A DNA stretch of 38,911 nucleotides, from positions 1-38,911 of the forward strand of contig JAJYHG010000143.1 in NCBI GenBank assembly GCA_021784895.1, written 5' to 3'. Below the pieces are notes generated by a model that was not told the DNA's origin, did not search any database, and saw only the letters and a list, made by a program, of their open reading frames with translations. Both the position numbers and the translations under genes were made by a program. Every line of letters begins with the position of its first letter. Within the stretch, counting starts at the first letter, position 1. Source of the DNA: Actinomycetes bacterium. GTDB taxonomy: Bacteria > Actinomycetota > Thermoleophilia > Solirubrobacterales > Solirubrobacteraceae. Shown piece by piece: positions 33,149 through 38,911 of the stretch.

Positions 33149-35287
33149 TCAATTCGCCGGGCTGATGACAACATTTCCGTACTCATCCACCACGGCGGCC
33201 TGGTCGGCACCGACCACGACAGTCGTGTCGGGCATCTCGATGATCGACAGGCCGCGCAGCGCCAGCCCCGGCCGAACCGCGCCGTGCGCGTAGACCTGCG
33301 CCTCGTGCCATTCGCCATGCTGGAACACCGGCCGCTGCGTGACGCCGCTTCCCCGGGCGCCCGGCCCGCTGGCCGGGGCGCCCGGATCGGGCCGGTCAGC
33401 GAGCAGCGACCGCAGAGCCGGGCGTGCGGTCGGCACGGTGGCGACGACGCGGAAGGTGGTCAGCTCGACGCCTGCGGCTTCAAACGCCGACCCCTCGCCG
33501 AAGCGTGCCTCGTAGCTCTCGATGAAGCGTGCGACCAAGCGCCGGACCCCGTCGTCATCGAGCGGACCGTCCGGCACCGGAACGCTGAGCACGTGTATCT
33601 GAAAGCGGAAGCGCATCTCCACGAACCGCGAGCTATGCAGCTTCGACACGTCCGCTCCAGCCTCGGTCAAGCGCTTGCGCGTACGCTCCGCCAGGAAAGT
33701 GAGCCGCCCGTTAATCTCCTCCGCGCGGAGCACGCTCGCGTAGTCCTGCGTTCCGGGTGGGCTCATCATCGGGTCCGATAGCTCCTCAGCGACCGTTAGG
33801 TCGGAGGTGGCCACGCCAAAGGCCGAGTGCACGGATGCCGTCAGCGGCACTACGATCTCCTTCGTTCGCAGCTCGGCTCCGTAGGAGAACGCGTGGCTCG
33901 GGCCGGCACCTCCGTATGCGTACAGGACGAAGTCTCCTGGGTCGTACCCCTGCTGGATGGTGGCGGTACGAATCAGGTCCGCCATGCGCGCGTCGATCAC
34001 GGTCTTGATCCCCTCAGCCGCCTCCTCGAGGCTGAGGCCCAGCGGCTCGGCGACATGCGTCGCGATCGCCTGGCGGGCGCACTGCGGGTCAAGCTTCAAG
34101 CGGCCGCCCAGGAAGTTGTCAGGGTTGATGTAACCGAGCACCAGGTCCGCGTCCGCCACTGTCGGTCGCTCGCCTCCGCGGCCATAACAGGCGGGCCCCG
34201 GGACGGCGCCCGCGCTCTCAGGACCGACGGTGAGCAACCCGTGGTTGACACCCGCGATCGAGCCCGAACCGGCGCCCACGGTCCGTACCGCAACCGAAGG
34301 AAGCGCCAGCTCGTGCCGGCCGACCCAGGTCGAGTTGGCGATGTGTGCTCTGCCGTTTAGCACTAGCCCGACCTCGAAGCTGGTGCCGCCCATGTCGGTG
34401 GCGACGATGTTGCCGTCTTGGCGCAGCTCGCCGAGGTGCTGGCAGGCGACGACGCCGCCGACTGGGCCTGACATCACCGTCGAGGCCGCCTCGCGATCTA
34501 CCTCTGACACGCGCGCGAGTCCGCCGTTGGACTGCATCAGCAGCGGCTCTGCCTTCATCCCACTGTCGCGCAGCGTTGTCTCCAGGCTCCGCACGGCGGT
34601 GCGCAACACCGGCCGCAGGCTCGCGTTCACGGCGGTCGTCACCGTGCGGCGGTACTCGCCAAGCCGGGGGAGAAGCTGCGATGAGAGCGTGTAGAGCGTG
34701 CCCGGAGCCTCCTCCTCGATCAGCTCGCCGATGCGGCGCTCATGAGCACTGTTCTTGAAGGCCCACAGAAGCGAAACGGCAAGAACTTCGGCGCCAGCGT
34801 CGCGGAGCTCGCGGATCGCACGGCGGGCGTCGCCGTCGTCTAGCGGCTGCACGACGCGGCCGCGGTAGTCGACCCGCTCGCTCACCTCGCGCGTCAGTTG
34901 TCTAGGCACCACGAGCTCTTGCTTGACCATCGAGCGGAAGTTCTTGACGCCGTCCTCATCGAGCCCGAGCGACTTGAAGCCACGCATGATCGAGAGCGTG
35001 TCGCCAAAGCCGCGAGTCTGGAGCAGCCCGACCCTGGCCGTCTTCCCTTCGAGCATCGCATTGGTCGCCACGGTCGTGCCGTGGGCAAAAAGGGAGATCC
35101 TTGCTAACAGCTCCCCAAGGTCGGTCCCCGTGTCCTTGGCGGCGAACTCGAGGGTGTTGAGCACGCCGACAGCAGGATCCTCGGGCACCGTCGGCGCCTT
35201 GTAGCGACGGATGGCGCCGTCGCCATCGATCATCACCGTGTCGGTGAAGGTGCCGCCGATGTCGCTGGCGACGAGAAGTGTGTCCAT
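33149..35287 (-). CDS. Hydantoinase A/oxoprolinase (acetone carboxylase beta-like) ATPase subunit
   Basis: A 712-residue protein beginning ASDIGGTFTDTVMIDGDG, the actin-like nucleotide-binding opening of HyuA proteins, with LFAHGTTVATNAMLEGK, MQSNGGLARVSEV, VATDMGGTSFEVGLV and YAYGGAGPSHAFSYG in family order. It binds ATP and activates the substrate or bicarbonate for the HyuB partner. ATG 35287 has GAGGAGGTAG upstream. The gene lies 20 bp after the GntR regulator and overlaps or nearly touches HyuB. Candidate reactions are N-methylhydantoinase, 5-oxoprolinase or ketone carboxylase; none can be fixed by sequence alone. Confidence 0.92.
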   Translation of the reverse strand: MDTLLVASDIGGTFTDTVMIDGDGAIRRYKAPTVPEDPAVGVLNTLEFAAKDTGTDLGELLARISLFAHGTTVATNAMLEGKTARVGLLQTRGFGDTLSIMRGFKSLGLDEDGVKNFRSMVKQELVVPRQLTREVSERVDYRGRVVQPLDDGDARRAIRELRDAGAEVLAVSLLWAFKNSAHERRIGELIEEEAPGTLYTLSSQLLPRLGEYRRTVTTAVNASLRPVLRTAVRSLETTLRDSGMKAEPLLMQSNGGLARVSEVDREAASTVMSGPVGGVVACQHLGELRQDGNIVATDMGGTSFEVGLVLNGRAHIANSTWVGRHELALPSVAVRTVGAGSGSIAGVNHGLLTVGPESAGAVPGPACYGRGGERPTVADADLVLGYINPDNFLGGRLKLDPQCARQAIATHVAEPLGLSLEEAAEGIKTVIDARMADLIRTATIQQGYDPGDFVLYAYGGAGPSHAFSYGAELRTKEIVVPLTASVHSAFGVATSDLTVAEELSDPMMSPPGTQDYASVLRAEEINGRLTFLAERTRKRLTEAGADVSKLHSSRFVEMRFRFQIHVLSVPVPDGPLDDDGVRRLVARFIESYEARFGEGSAFEAAGVELTTFRVVATVPTARPALRSLLADRPDPGAPASGPGARGSGVTQRPVFQHGEWHEAQVYAHGAVRPGLALRGLSIIEMPDTTVVVGADQAAVVDEYGNVVISPAN

Positions 35288-35307
35288 GTGTCTGCTACCT
35301 CCTCGTG

Positions 35308-35994
35308 TCAGGCTCGGGCCTGCGCTTGACCGCTGGACTGGCGACTGGCGATGCGCTCCATGGTGCTGCGGATGTGAGCGCGCGCCAGCCGCTCGGCGGT
35401 CGGACCGTCACCCGCAATGACCGCCTCGATGATGCGCTCGTGCTGGGCCACCGCGCGTTGCGCGTACTGCGGCTCGACCAGCGCGAAGGGAGTGAACACC
35501 TGGGAGGTCATCCGCACGATCGGAGCCTCGGCAGCGAGGTACTCATTACCAGAGAGCGCGATCAGCGCAAGGTGAAATCGCACGTTCTCGCGTGTGTAGT
35601 CAGCCGCGACCCAGGGATCAAGCGCCGCTCGTTGGTCGATCAGGCTGTCAGCGAGGGCAGCGCGAGCGTCTGCGTCCCGGGACTCGGCGGCAAGCCGTGC
35701 CGCCAGCCCGTCGAGCACTTCGCGCAGCTGGTACGCGGCAGAGACCTTGTTTATATCCGCGGGAACGACGCGCACACCGCGGCCCGGTTCGCTGTGGAGG
35801 AGCCCTTCGCTCTCGAGCACGCGGAGCGCCTCGCGCAACGGGGTGCGGCTGATCTGCAGATCTTCGGCAAGCTGTTCTTGGTGCAGCTTTGTGCCAAGGG
35901 GGTAGTCGCCAGCGTAGATCCGCTCACGCAGCTCTTCGGCTACCTCATCAACGAGGCGCACGCGGCTGCGGAAGTTGACCTGAGCACGTTCCAA
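35308..35994 (-). CDS. FadR-subfamily GntR regulator (FCD domain)
   Basis: A 228-residue protein starting at TTG 35994 after GGGAGAGAG. Residues 10-75 are the GntR winged helix (EELRERIYAGDYPLGTKLHQ, then ISRTPLREALRVLESEGLL). Residues 85-220 are the helical FCD domain with ENVRFHLALIALSGN and AVAQHERIIEAVIAGD, whose histidines usually bind a metal next to a carboxylate-type ligand. It heads the HyuAB-importer operon and presumably controls it in response to the substrate or an acid intermediate. Candidate operators lie at 36061-36091. Confidence 0.92.
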   Translation of the reverse strand: MERAQVNFRSRVRLVDEVAEELRERIYAGDYPLGTKLHQEQLAEDLQISRTPLREALRVLESEGLLHSEPGRGVRVVPADINKVSAAYQLREVLDGLAARLAAESRDADARAALADSLIDQRAALDPWVAADYTRENVRFHLALIALSGNEYLAAEAPIVRMTSQVFTPFALVEPQYAQRAVAQHERIIEAVIAGDGPTAERLARAHIRSTMERIASRQSSGQAQARA

Positions 35995-36060
35995 AATCTC
36001 TCTCCCGACCGGTGGCAGCCCACGGGGCCCCCGGTCCTTGTTCTCTCTCGTGTCCCTCAG

Positions 36061-36091
36061 TTCGGATTTTGTATCCGAACATACTGGATAC
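36061..36091. promoter_or_regulatory. Candidate GntR/FadR-type operator repeats
   Basis: Upstream of the regulator, TTCGGAT at 36061-36067 and ATCCGAA at 36073-36079 form a perfect 7-bp inverted repeat, and GTATCC at 36071-36076 is mirrored by GGATAC at 36086-36091 with nine bases between. The patch is AT-rich against a GC-rich background and ends about 70 bp before the TTG start, where a promoter would sit. GTA/TAC-containing palindromes are usual for FadR-type regulators. Confidence 0.55.
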
Positions 36092-36130
36092 TATTCGGGT
36101 CGCACGGGGCTGTCAAGCGCTCATTTCACT

Positions 36131-36202
36131 TCACGCAAGCAACTCGCCGAAGTCGGTCTCGGCTGAGACGAGGATCCGCGAGGCGCCCGCGGTGGCCGCC
36201 AT
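36131..36202 (-). pseudogene. Remnant of a DUF5615 (PIN-like toxin) C-terminus
   Basis: The minus strand reads MAATAGASRILVSAETDFGE then LLA and a stop at 36131. ILVSAETDFGELL resembles the conserved metal-site segment of DUF5615 PIN-like proteins (normally followed by another 40 residues). Nothing upstream continues the family, so only a 24-codon scrap remains. The short length limits certainty. Confidence 0.35.
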
Positions 36203-36227
36203 CACCGAATTGGGGTCCGGGGCTGAG

Positions 36228-36262
36228 ATGCCCCCGGCTTTAGCCGCGGGGAGGGATAAGCC
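36228..36262. repeat. IS200/IS605-type end hairpin
   Basis: CCCCCGGC-TTTA-GCCGCGGGGAGGG around 36233-36255 forms a hairpin with one bulged base. This form, a GC stem around TTTAGCC followed by GGGAGG, is characteristic of the ends of IS200/IS605-family elements. It lies about 45 bp before a TnpB-like N-terminal remnant, so it is probably part of that decayed element. Confidence 0.4.
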
Positions 36263-36296
36263 CCGGCGGCTGGTGCTGCCAGCCATGTCCGGCACC

Positions 36297-36515
36297 CATG
36301 CGAACCTGTGTTCGGTAAAGGTTCGCTACACGTATCGCGCTCGGGTGGGCGCCCGTAACGCCTGGCTGTTGGAGGCCGAGTGGGATAGGTGCCGGTGGGT
36401 GTGGAACCAGTGCGTTGAGCTGGATCATGAGGCCCGCAGGCTCGCGCGCGGCACGGGCGGCAAGCCCAGGTATGTGACGCCCGGCGGGCTTGACCGGGAT
36501 GCTCGTTGGCGCCAG
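36297..36515 (+). pseudogene. Remnant of a TnpB-like (IS605 OrfB) N-terminus
   Basis: The frame reads VKVRYTYRARVGARNAWLLE, then WDRCRWVWNQCVELDHEAR and VTPGGLDRDARWRQ. These match the start of TnpB-type proteins: a short beta-rich opening, then the CRxVWN helix, then the TpxxLD region. After about 36515 the sequence becomes a different transposase in another frame, so the RuvC nuclease domain of TnpB is gone. No activity is expected. Confidence 0.55.
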
Positions 36516-37190
36516 GCTATCGGGGGTCTGGCATCACGCCCGCGCGCACCGGTTCTTCTCGGGTGCGCGCTGGTCTGTGGACGAGCTCGGGCTGCGGCTC
36601 GCGTGCCTGATCGTGGACCGCTTCACGCAGCCCGGCGAGGCGGTGCTGATCGCGGTGGACGACACCCTCCTCAAAGCGCTGGGACGCCGGGTTCACGGCA
36701 CGTTCTGGCATCACGACACAGGCCGCCAACAACCACTCAGGCTCGGTCGCGTGAGGCAACAACTTCCTCGTCGCAGGTATCTGCGTGAGACTGCCGTTCA
36801 TGGATCGGACAGTGTGCCTGCCGGTCCTGTTCCGGCTCTGGCAGCCACGCCGCAAACAGTACGCCAGGGCCCGTGCTGCTGACCCTGAGCGGCCTGGGAA
36901 ACCCCAGCTGGCACGACAGATGACCTGTCTGCTGGCCGGCCGGCTGCCCGGCCGGGCAATCGATGTGGTCGCAGGTAGCGCCTACGCGACCGAGGCGTGG
37001 CGCGGCCTTGACCCGGCGACGATCACGCTCACCTCCCGCCTGCGGTCAAACGCCGCCCTGTATGCCCCCGCGCCGCCACGCACCGGCAAACGCAGGCGGC
37101 TACCAGATCGCGCTGATCACCACCGACCTTCACAGCACACCCGCCCAGATCGTTGAGCGCTACGCGAACCGCTGGCCGATCGAAGTTGGT
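36515..37190 (+). pseudogene. Frameshifted DDE-type (IS701/DDE_5-like) transposase remnant
   Basis: Three reading frames must be joined to recover one protein. 36515-36745 reads SGVWHHARAHRFFSGARWS and LIAVDDTLLKALGRRVHG, with the first catalytic aspartate. 36746-37080 reads GNNFLVAGICVRLPF after an in-frame TGA, then AIDVVAGSAYATEAWRGLDP. 37100-37190 reads YQIALITTDLHSTPAQIVER and YANRWPIEV. The order matches DDE endonucleases of the IS701/IS4 type, which end in RWxIE. The stop and frameshifts make it inactive. The N-terminus is replaced by the TnpB remnant. Confidence 0.6.
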
Positions 37191-37194
37191 CACG

Positions 37195-37251
37195 ATGACC
37201 CACAACCTCACCAAGCTCCACCGCCAGCAGATAGCCACTCCCAGAGCCTGA
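37195..37251 (+). pseudogene. Possible transposase C-terminal scrap
   Basis: MTHNLTKLHRQQIATPRA and a stop follow the DDE remnant in a new frame. HNLxKLHR is a common ending of IS1182-type transposases, so this could be a third decayed element or just the frameshifted tail of the one before. Too short to decide. The 139 bp from here to the VapC stop hold nothing I can identify. Confidence 0.25.
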
Positions 37252-37390
37252 AACGGCCCCGCAGCACACACTGGCCCAACCCCACCGCGCCGGACGGTCG
37301 ACGGCCCGACAGGCCCCGACGGGCGTCCGAGCCCCAGACCCTTTACGCGAAAGCTCCGCGGGATGCCGCACCGTTGGGAGGCAGGAGCGG

Positions 37391-37783
37391 TCAGCTGCTG
37401 TGCTGCGCGCGGGCAGCGACCCGGGTGAGCTTCTCGTCAAGCGTGTGGAGCATCGCGCCGTTTTCCAGCGCTGTGGCGAGTGACATCGCGTCCGGGCGCC
37501 GGAGCGCTGGGTGATCGGCGCGTAGGCGCGCAGCTCGGCGAGCGATCGCGCGATCCACCGGCACGAACCGCACGCCGGCCGCTTCCAAGAACCCGTCGAC
37601 TGTTGCTTCGTTTTGTTGCTGCAGCGGACGGACGATTACTTCGGCATAGACGGTCGCCCCGATAAGCAGCTCATCTCCAGCCCTGAGACGGGGACGCAAC
37701 TCAGTCACGGCACGCTCGTGCTGCGCGTCCCCGGGATCGAGGAACGCGATCAGCAGATCCGCGTCGAGCGCTACGCGTGCCAC
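37391..37783 (-). CDS. vapC: PIN-domain ribonuclease toxin, VapC-like
   Basis: A 130-residue PIN-domain protein from GTG 37783. The four acidic positions of the metal centre are present: the aspartate in ALDADLLIAFL near residue 7, the glutamate in VYAEVIV near 48, the aspartate in RRPDAMSLATA near 98, and that in HTLDEKL near 115. VapC toxins cut tRNA or rRNA when freed from their antitoxin. It overlaps the antitoxin gene by 13 bp, the usual coupled order with antitoxin first. The gene looks intact although it sits beside decayed mobile elements. Confidence 0.87.
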   Translation of the reverse strand: MARVALDADLLIAFLDPGDAQHERAVTELRPRLRAGDELLIGATVYAEVIVRPLQQQNEATVDGFLEAAGVRFVPVDRAIARRAARLRADHPALRRPDAMSLATALENGAMLHTLDEKLTRVAARAQHSS

Positions 37784-37992
37784 TCGTCCCGGAGCTGGTT
37801 CAGATAGCTGGGCGGATACGTCCCGGCCGGTAGGCTCCCGGCGTAGCGATCGATTACGTCCTCGGCCCGCTCAACCTCGATTCGACCACGGCCGACGACA
37901 CGGATCACGACTTCATCGCCGGCCTCCAGTCCCGCGTCCTCGAGAACTCGGACCGGCAGTGTCACCTGATGCTTGCTAGATACCTTGCTCAT
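37771..37992 (-). CDS. vapB: AbrB/SpoVT-fold antitoxin, VapB-like
   Basis: A 73-residue protein. Residues 3-46 are a swapped-hairpin AbrB DNA-binding domain: SSKHQVTLPVRVLEDAGLEA then GDEVVIRVVGRGRIEVER. Residues 47-73 are an extended tail (GSLPAGTYPPSYLNQLRDEW) that should wrap around the toxin. It starts two bases after a 7-bp inverted repeat that likely serves as its own operator. Confidence 0.88.
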   Translation of the reverse strand: MSKVSSKHQVTLPVRVLEDAGLEAGDEVVIRVVGRGRIEVERAEDVIDRYAGSLPAGTYPPSYLNQLRDEWHA

Positions 37993-37993
37993 C

Positions 37994-38021
37994 GCTTTAC
38001 CATTCTATCATACAGTAAAGC
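37994..38021 (-). promoter_or_regulatory. Inverted repeat and promoter of vapBC
   Basis: GCTTTAC at 37994-38000 is perfectly mirrored by GTAAAGC at 38015-38021 across 14 AT-rich bases. On the minus strand the spacer contains TATGAT and TAGAAT, either of which could be a -10 box, and the ATG at 37992 follows almost at once, so the mRNA may be leaderless or nearly so. AbrB-type antitoxins repress through such palindromes. Confidence 0.6.
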
Positions 38022-38204
38022 TAGCTCCGTTCTCGCTCCACTGCTGCGAGAGGAATCACGCCGTCCACACCAGCGCACCTGCCTTGCTCGGAAACGAGGG
38101 GTCAGCGACCGCTATCGCCCGACTATCGGATTGGCGACGTGCGACACGAGGTCGCACGCATTGAGTGAACTACTGGATTGGAGATCGACGATGTGATGTG
38201 GAGC

Positions 38205-38339
38205 AGCTAGACACTATGGCGCGACAGCCCGGTTGCATGGGTTGTCCGCCGGGCTTGTAGGCCGGACGCTCCTCGCGGGGGTTTGTCTGGCCGGAGAGTG
38301 GCTCCGGCTGACCCCAATATGAGTTGAGGAGGTCCGGCC
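38205..38339 (+). ncRNA. IS110-family 5' non-coding region, candidate bridge RNA
   Basis: The 135 bp before the IS110-like gene are rich in hairpins: CCGGGC-TTGTA-GGCCGG near 38252-38268, a perfect CCGGAG-N5-CTCCGG at 38291-38307, and an outer CCCGG/CCGGG pairing. In IS110-group elements the bridge RNA that guides recombination comes from this upstream segment. The loops that would pair with target and donor cannot be verified by eye. A GAGGAGG site precedes ATG 38340. The earlier part of the gap, 38022-38204, shows nothing recognisable. Confidence 0.35.
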
Positions 38340-38789
38340 ATGGCTAAAACGATGACGTATGTCGGCTTTGATGTCCACGCTCGCTCAGCGCACGCGGTGG
38401 CGATCAACATCGTGAGCGGTGAGCTGGTGCGAATGCGGTTCGGTGGTGGGGTGCAGGCGCCGGTGCAGTAGCTGCTGGGTCTGGACGGTCCGGTGGAGGT
38501 TTGTTATGAGGCTGGGCCGACCGGGTATGGGCTCTACCGCGCTGCGGTCGCTGCGGGGATCGACATGGATGTGACCTGGCCGGGCAAGACGCCGCGCGGA
38601 CCCAGTGACCGGGTCAAGACCGATCGCAAGGACGCCGAGCTGTTGGCGCGCTGTCTGATCGCGGGGTCGCTGACGGCGGTGGTTGTTCCACCGCCGGCGG
38701 TTGAGGCGGCACGGGAGGTCACTCGTGCGCATGATGCATGCCGCCGGGATCTGATGAACGCCCGCCACCGGGTCTCGAAGATGCTTTGA
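38340..38789 (+). pseudogene. IS110-family transposase, amber codon and 3' truncation
   Basis: ATG 38340 begins MAKTMTYVGFDVHARSAHAV, the RuvC-like DEDD domain of IS110 transposases, with the first aspartate at residue 11. A TAG at 38469-38471 replaces codon 44, just after PVQ, where a second glutamine codon (CAG) is likely ancestral. The frame then continues with VEVCYEAGPTGYGLYRA (catalytic glutamate) and VKTDRKDAELLARCL (last two aspartates), to RHRVSKML. It stops at 38787 where an IS3-type end begins, so the serine-containing Tnp_20 domain is absent. Both lesions disable it. Confidence 0.8.
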
Positions 38790-38911
38790 GGTTCCCCCAA
38801 TGTCGTGGAGGCTCCAGCTATAAGGAGTCCCCATGTCAGAGAGCAGGAAGAAGTTCGATCAGGAGTTCAAAGCCAGCGCGGTCCGGATTGTCGAGGAGTC
38901 CGGCAGGCCGA
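38787..38911 (+). mobile_element. Left end of an IS3-family insertion sequence
   Basis: The IS110 homology ends abruptly and TGAGGTTCCCCCAATGTCGT follows, beginning with the TG typical of IS3-family inverted repeats. About 46 bp later an IS3 OrfA gene starts. The element runs out of the window, so the right end and target duplication cannot be checked. Confidence 0.55.
38833..38911 (+). CDS. IS3-family transposase OrfA, N-terminus only
   Basis: ATG 38833, with TAAGGAG nine bases upstream, opens SESRKKFDQEFKASAVRIVE followed by ESGRP at the window edge. The pattern KKFDxEFKxxAVxIVxESGR is the start of the helix-turn-helix OrfA of IS3/IS911-type elements, which is usually joined to the integrase-like OrfB by programmed frameshifting. 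Only 26 codons are visible. Confidence 0.8.
   Translation, partial: MSESRKKFDQEFKASAVRIVEESGRP

Noticed and set aside
30960-35287. HyuAB as a true acetone carboxylase
   Set aside because: HyuB body plus gamma-like tail is shorter than the separate alpha and gamma subunits together, and no further carboxylase subunit is present; substrate left open.
36012-36788. 258-codon plus-strand open frame
   Set aside because: It joins non-coding DNA, a TnpB-like N-terminus and an out-of-frame piece of a DDE transposase; no single protein family spans it.
1-38911. CRISPR arrays, rRNA genes, replication origin or prophage
   Set aside because: No regularly spaced direct repeats, no rRNA-like sequence, no DnaA-box cluster and no phage structural genes were seen on either strand.

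Overview
The window is high-GC DNA (mid-60s percent by eye) with tightly packed operons, stop/start overlaps of the ATGA, TGATG, TTGA and GTGA type, and several TTG/GTG starts. Gene content (RbsABC and Dpp-type importers, GntR, DeoR and LysR regulators, SDRs, HyuAB, VapBC) and codon style suggest an actinomycete-like soil bacterium, perhaps of the Thermoleophilia type. That placement is inference; no rRNA or other marker gene is present.

Layout. (1) 1-3120: a truncated ClC-type anion channel, a divergent LysR regulator, remnants of an MFS transporter and an SQR-like flavoprotein, and a small unknown membrane protein. (2) 3148-10394, minus strand: a run headed by a DeoR regulator, then a BtpA/SgcQ-family protein, an FGGY sugar kinase, an SDR, an APC permease, a nucleotidyltransferase-fold protein and a metallophosphoesterase. 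This looks like catabolism of a sugar or polyol of unknown identity. (3) 10505-22834: a divergent peptidoglycan-recycling locus. The leftward arm encodes a Dpp/Opp-type ABC importer with anhydro-MurNAc kinase (AnmK) inserted among its genes. The rightward arm encodes a GntR-UTRA-GNAT fusion regulator, an AmiE-like serine hydrolase, a MurQ-NagA fusion enzyme and a SIS-domain sugar isomerase/deaminase. The two arms face away from a perfect 11-bp inverted repeat. Together they can take an imported anhydro-muropeptide to fructose-6-phosphate. (4) 22997-35994, minus strand: a FadR-type GntR regulator, HyuA, HyuB with a fused acetone-carboxylase-gamma-like zinc domain, an RbsBAC-type importer, an SDR, an aldehyde dehydrogenase and a tartrate/isopropylmalate-type dehydrogenase. 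This is a complete import-and-degrade operon for an unidentified small molecule. (5) 36100-38911: a mobile-element graveyard with DUF5615, TnpB and DDE transposase remnants, an intact VapBC module, an IS110-family element with an amber codon, and the left end of an IS3-family element that interrupts the IS110 gene.

The strongest candidate for something new is region 3: the MurQ-NagA fusion, the regulator carrying an acetyltransferase domain, and AnmK embedded in the importer operon form a compact one-locus muropeptide pathway. Second is region 4, for the HyuB-zinc-domain fusion linked to a sugar-type ABC importer.
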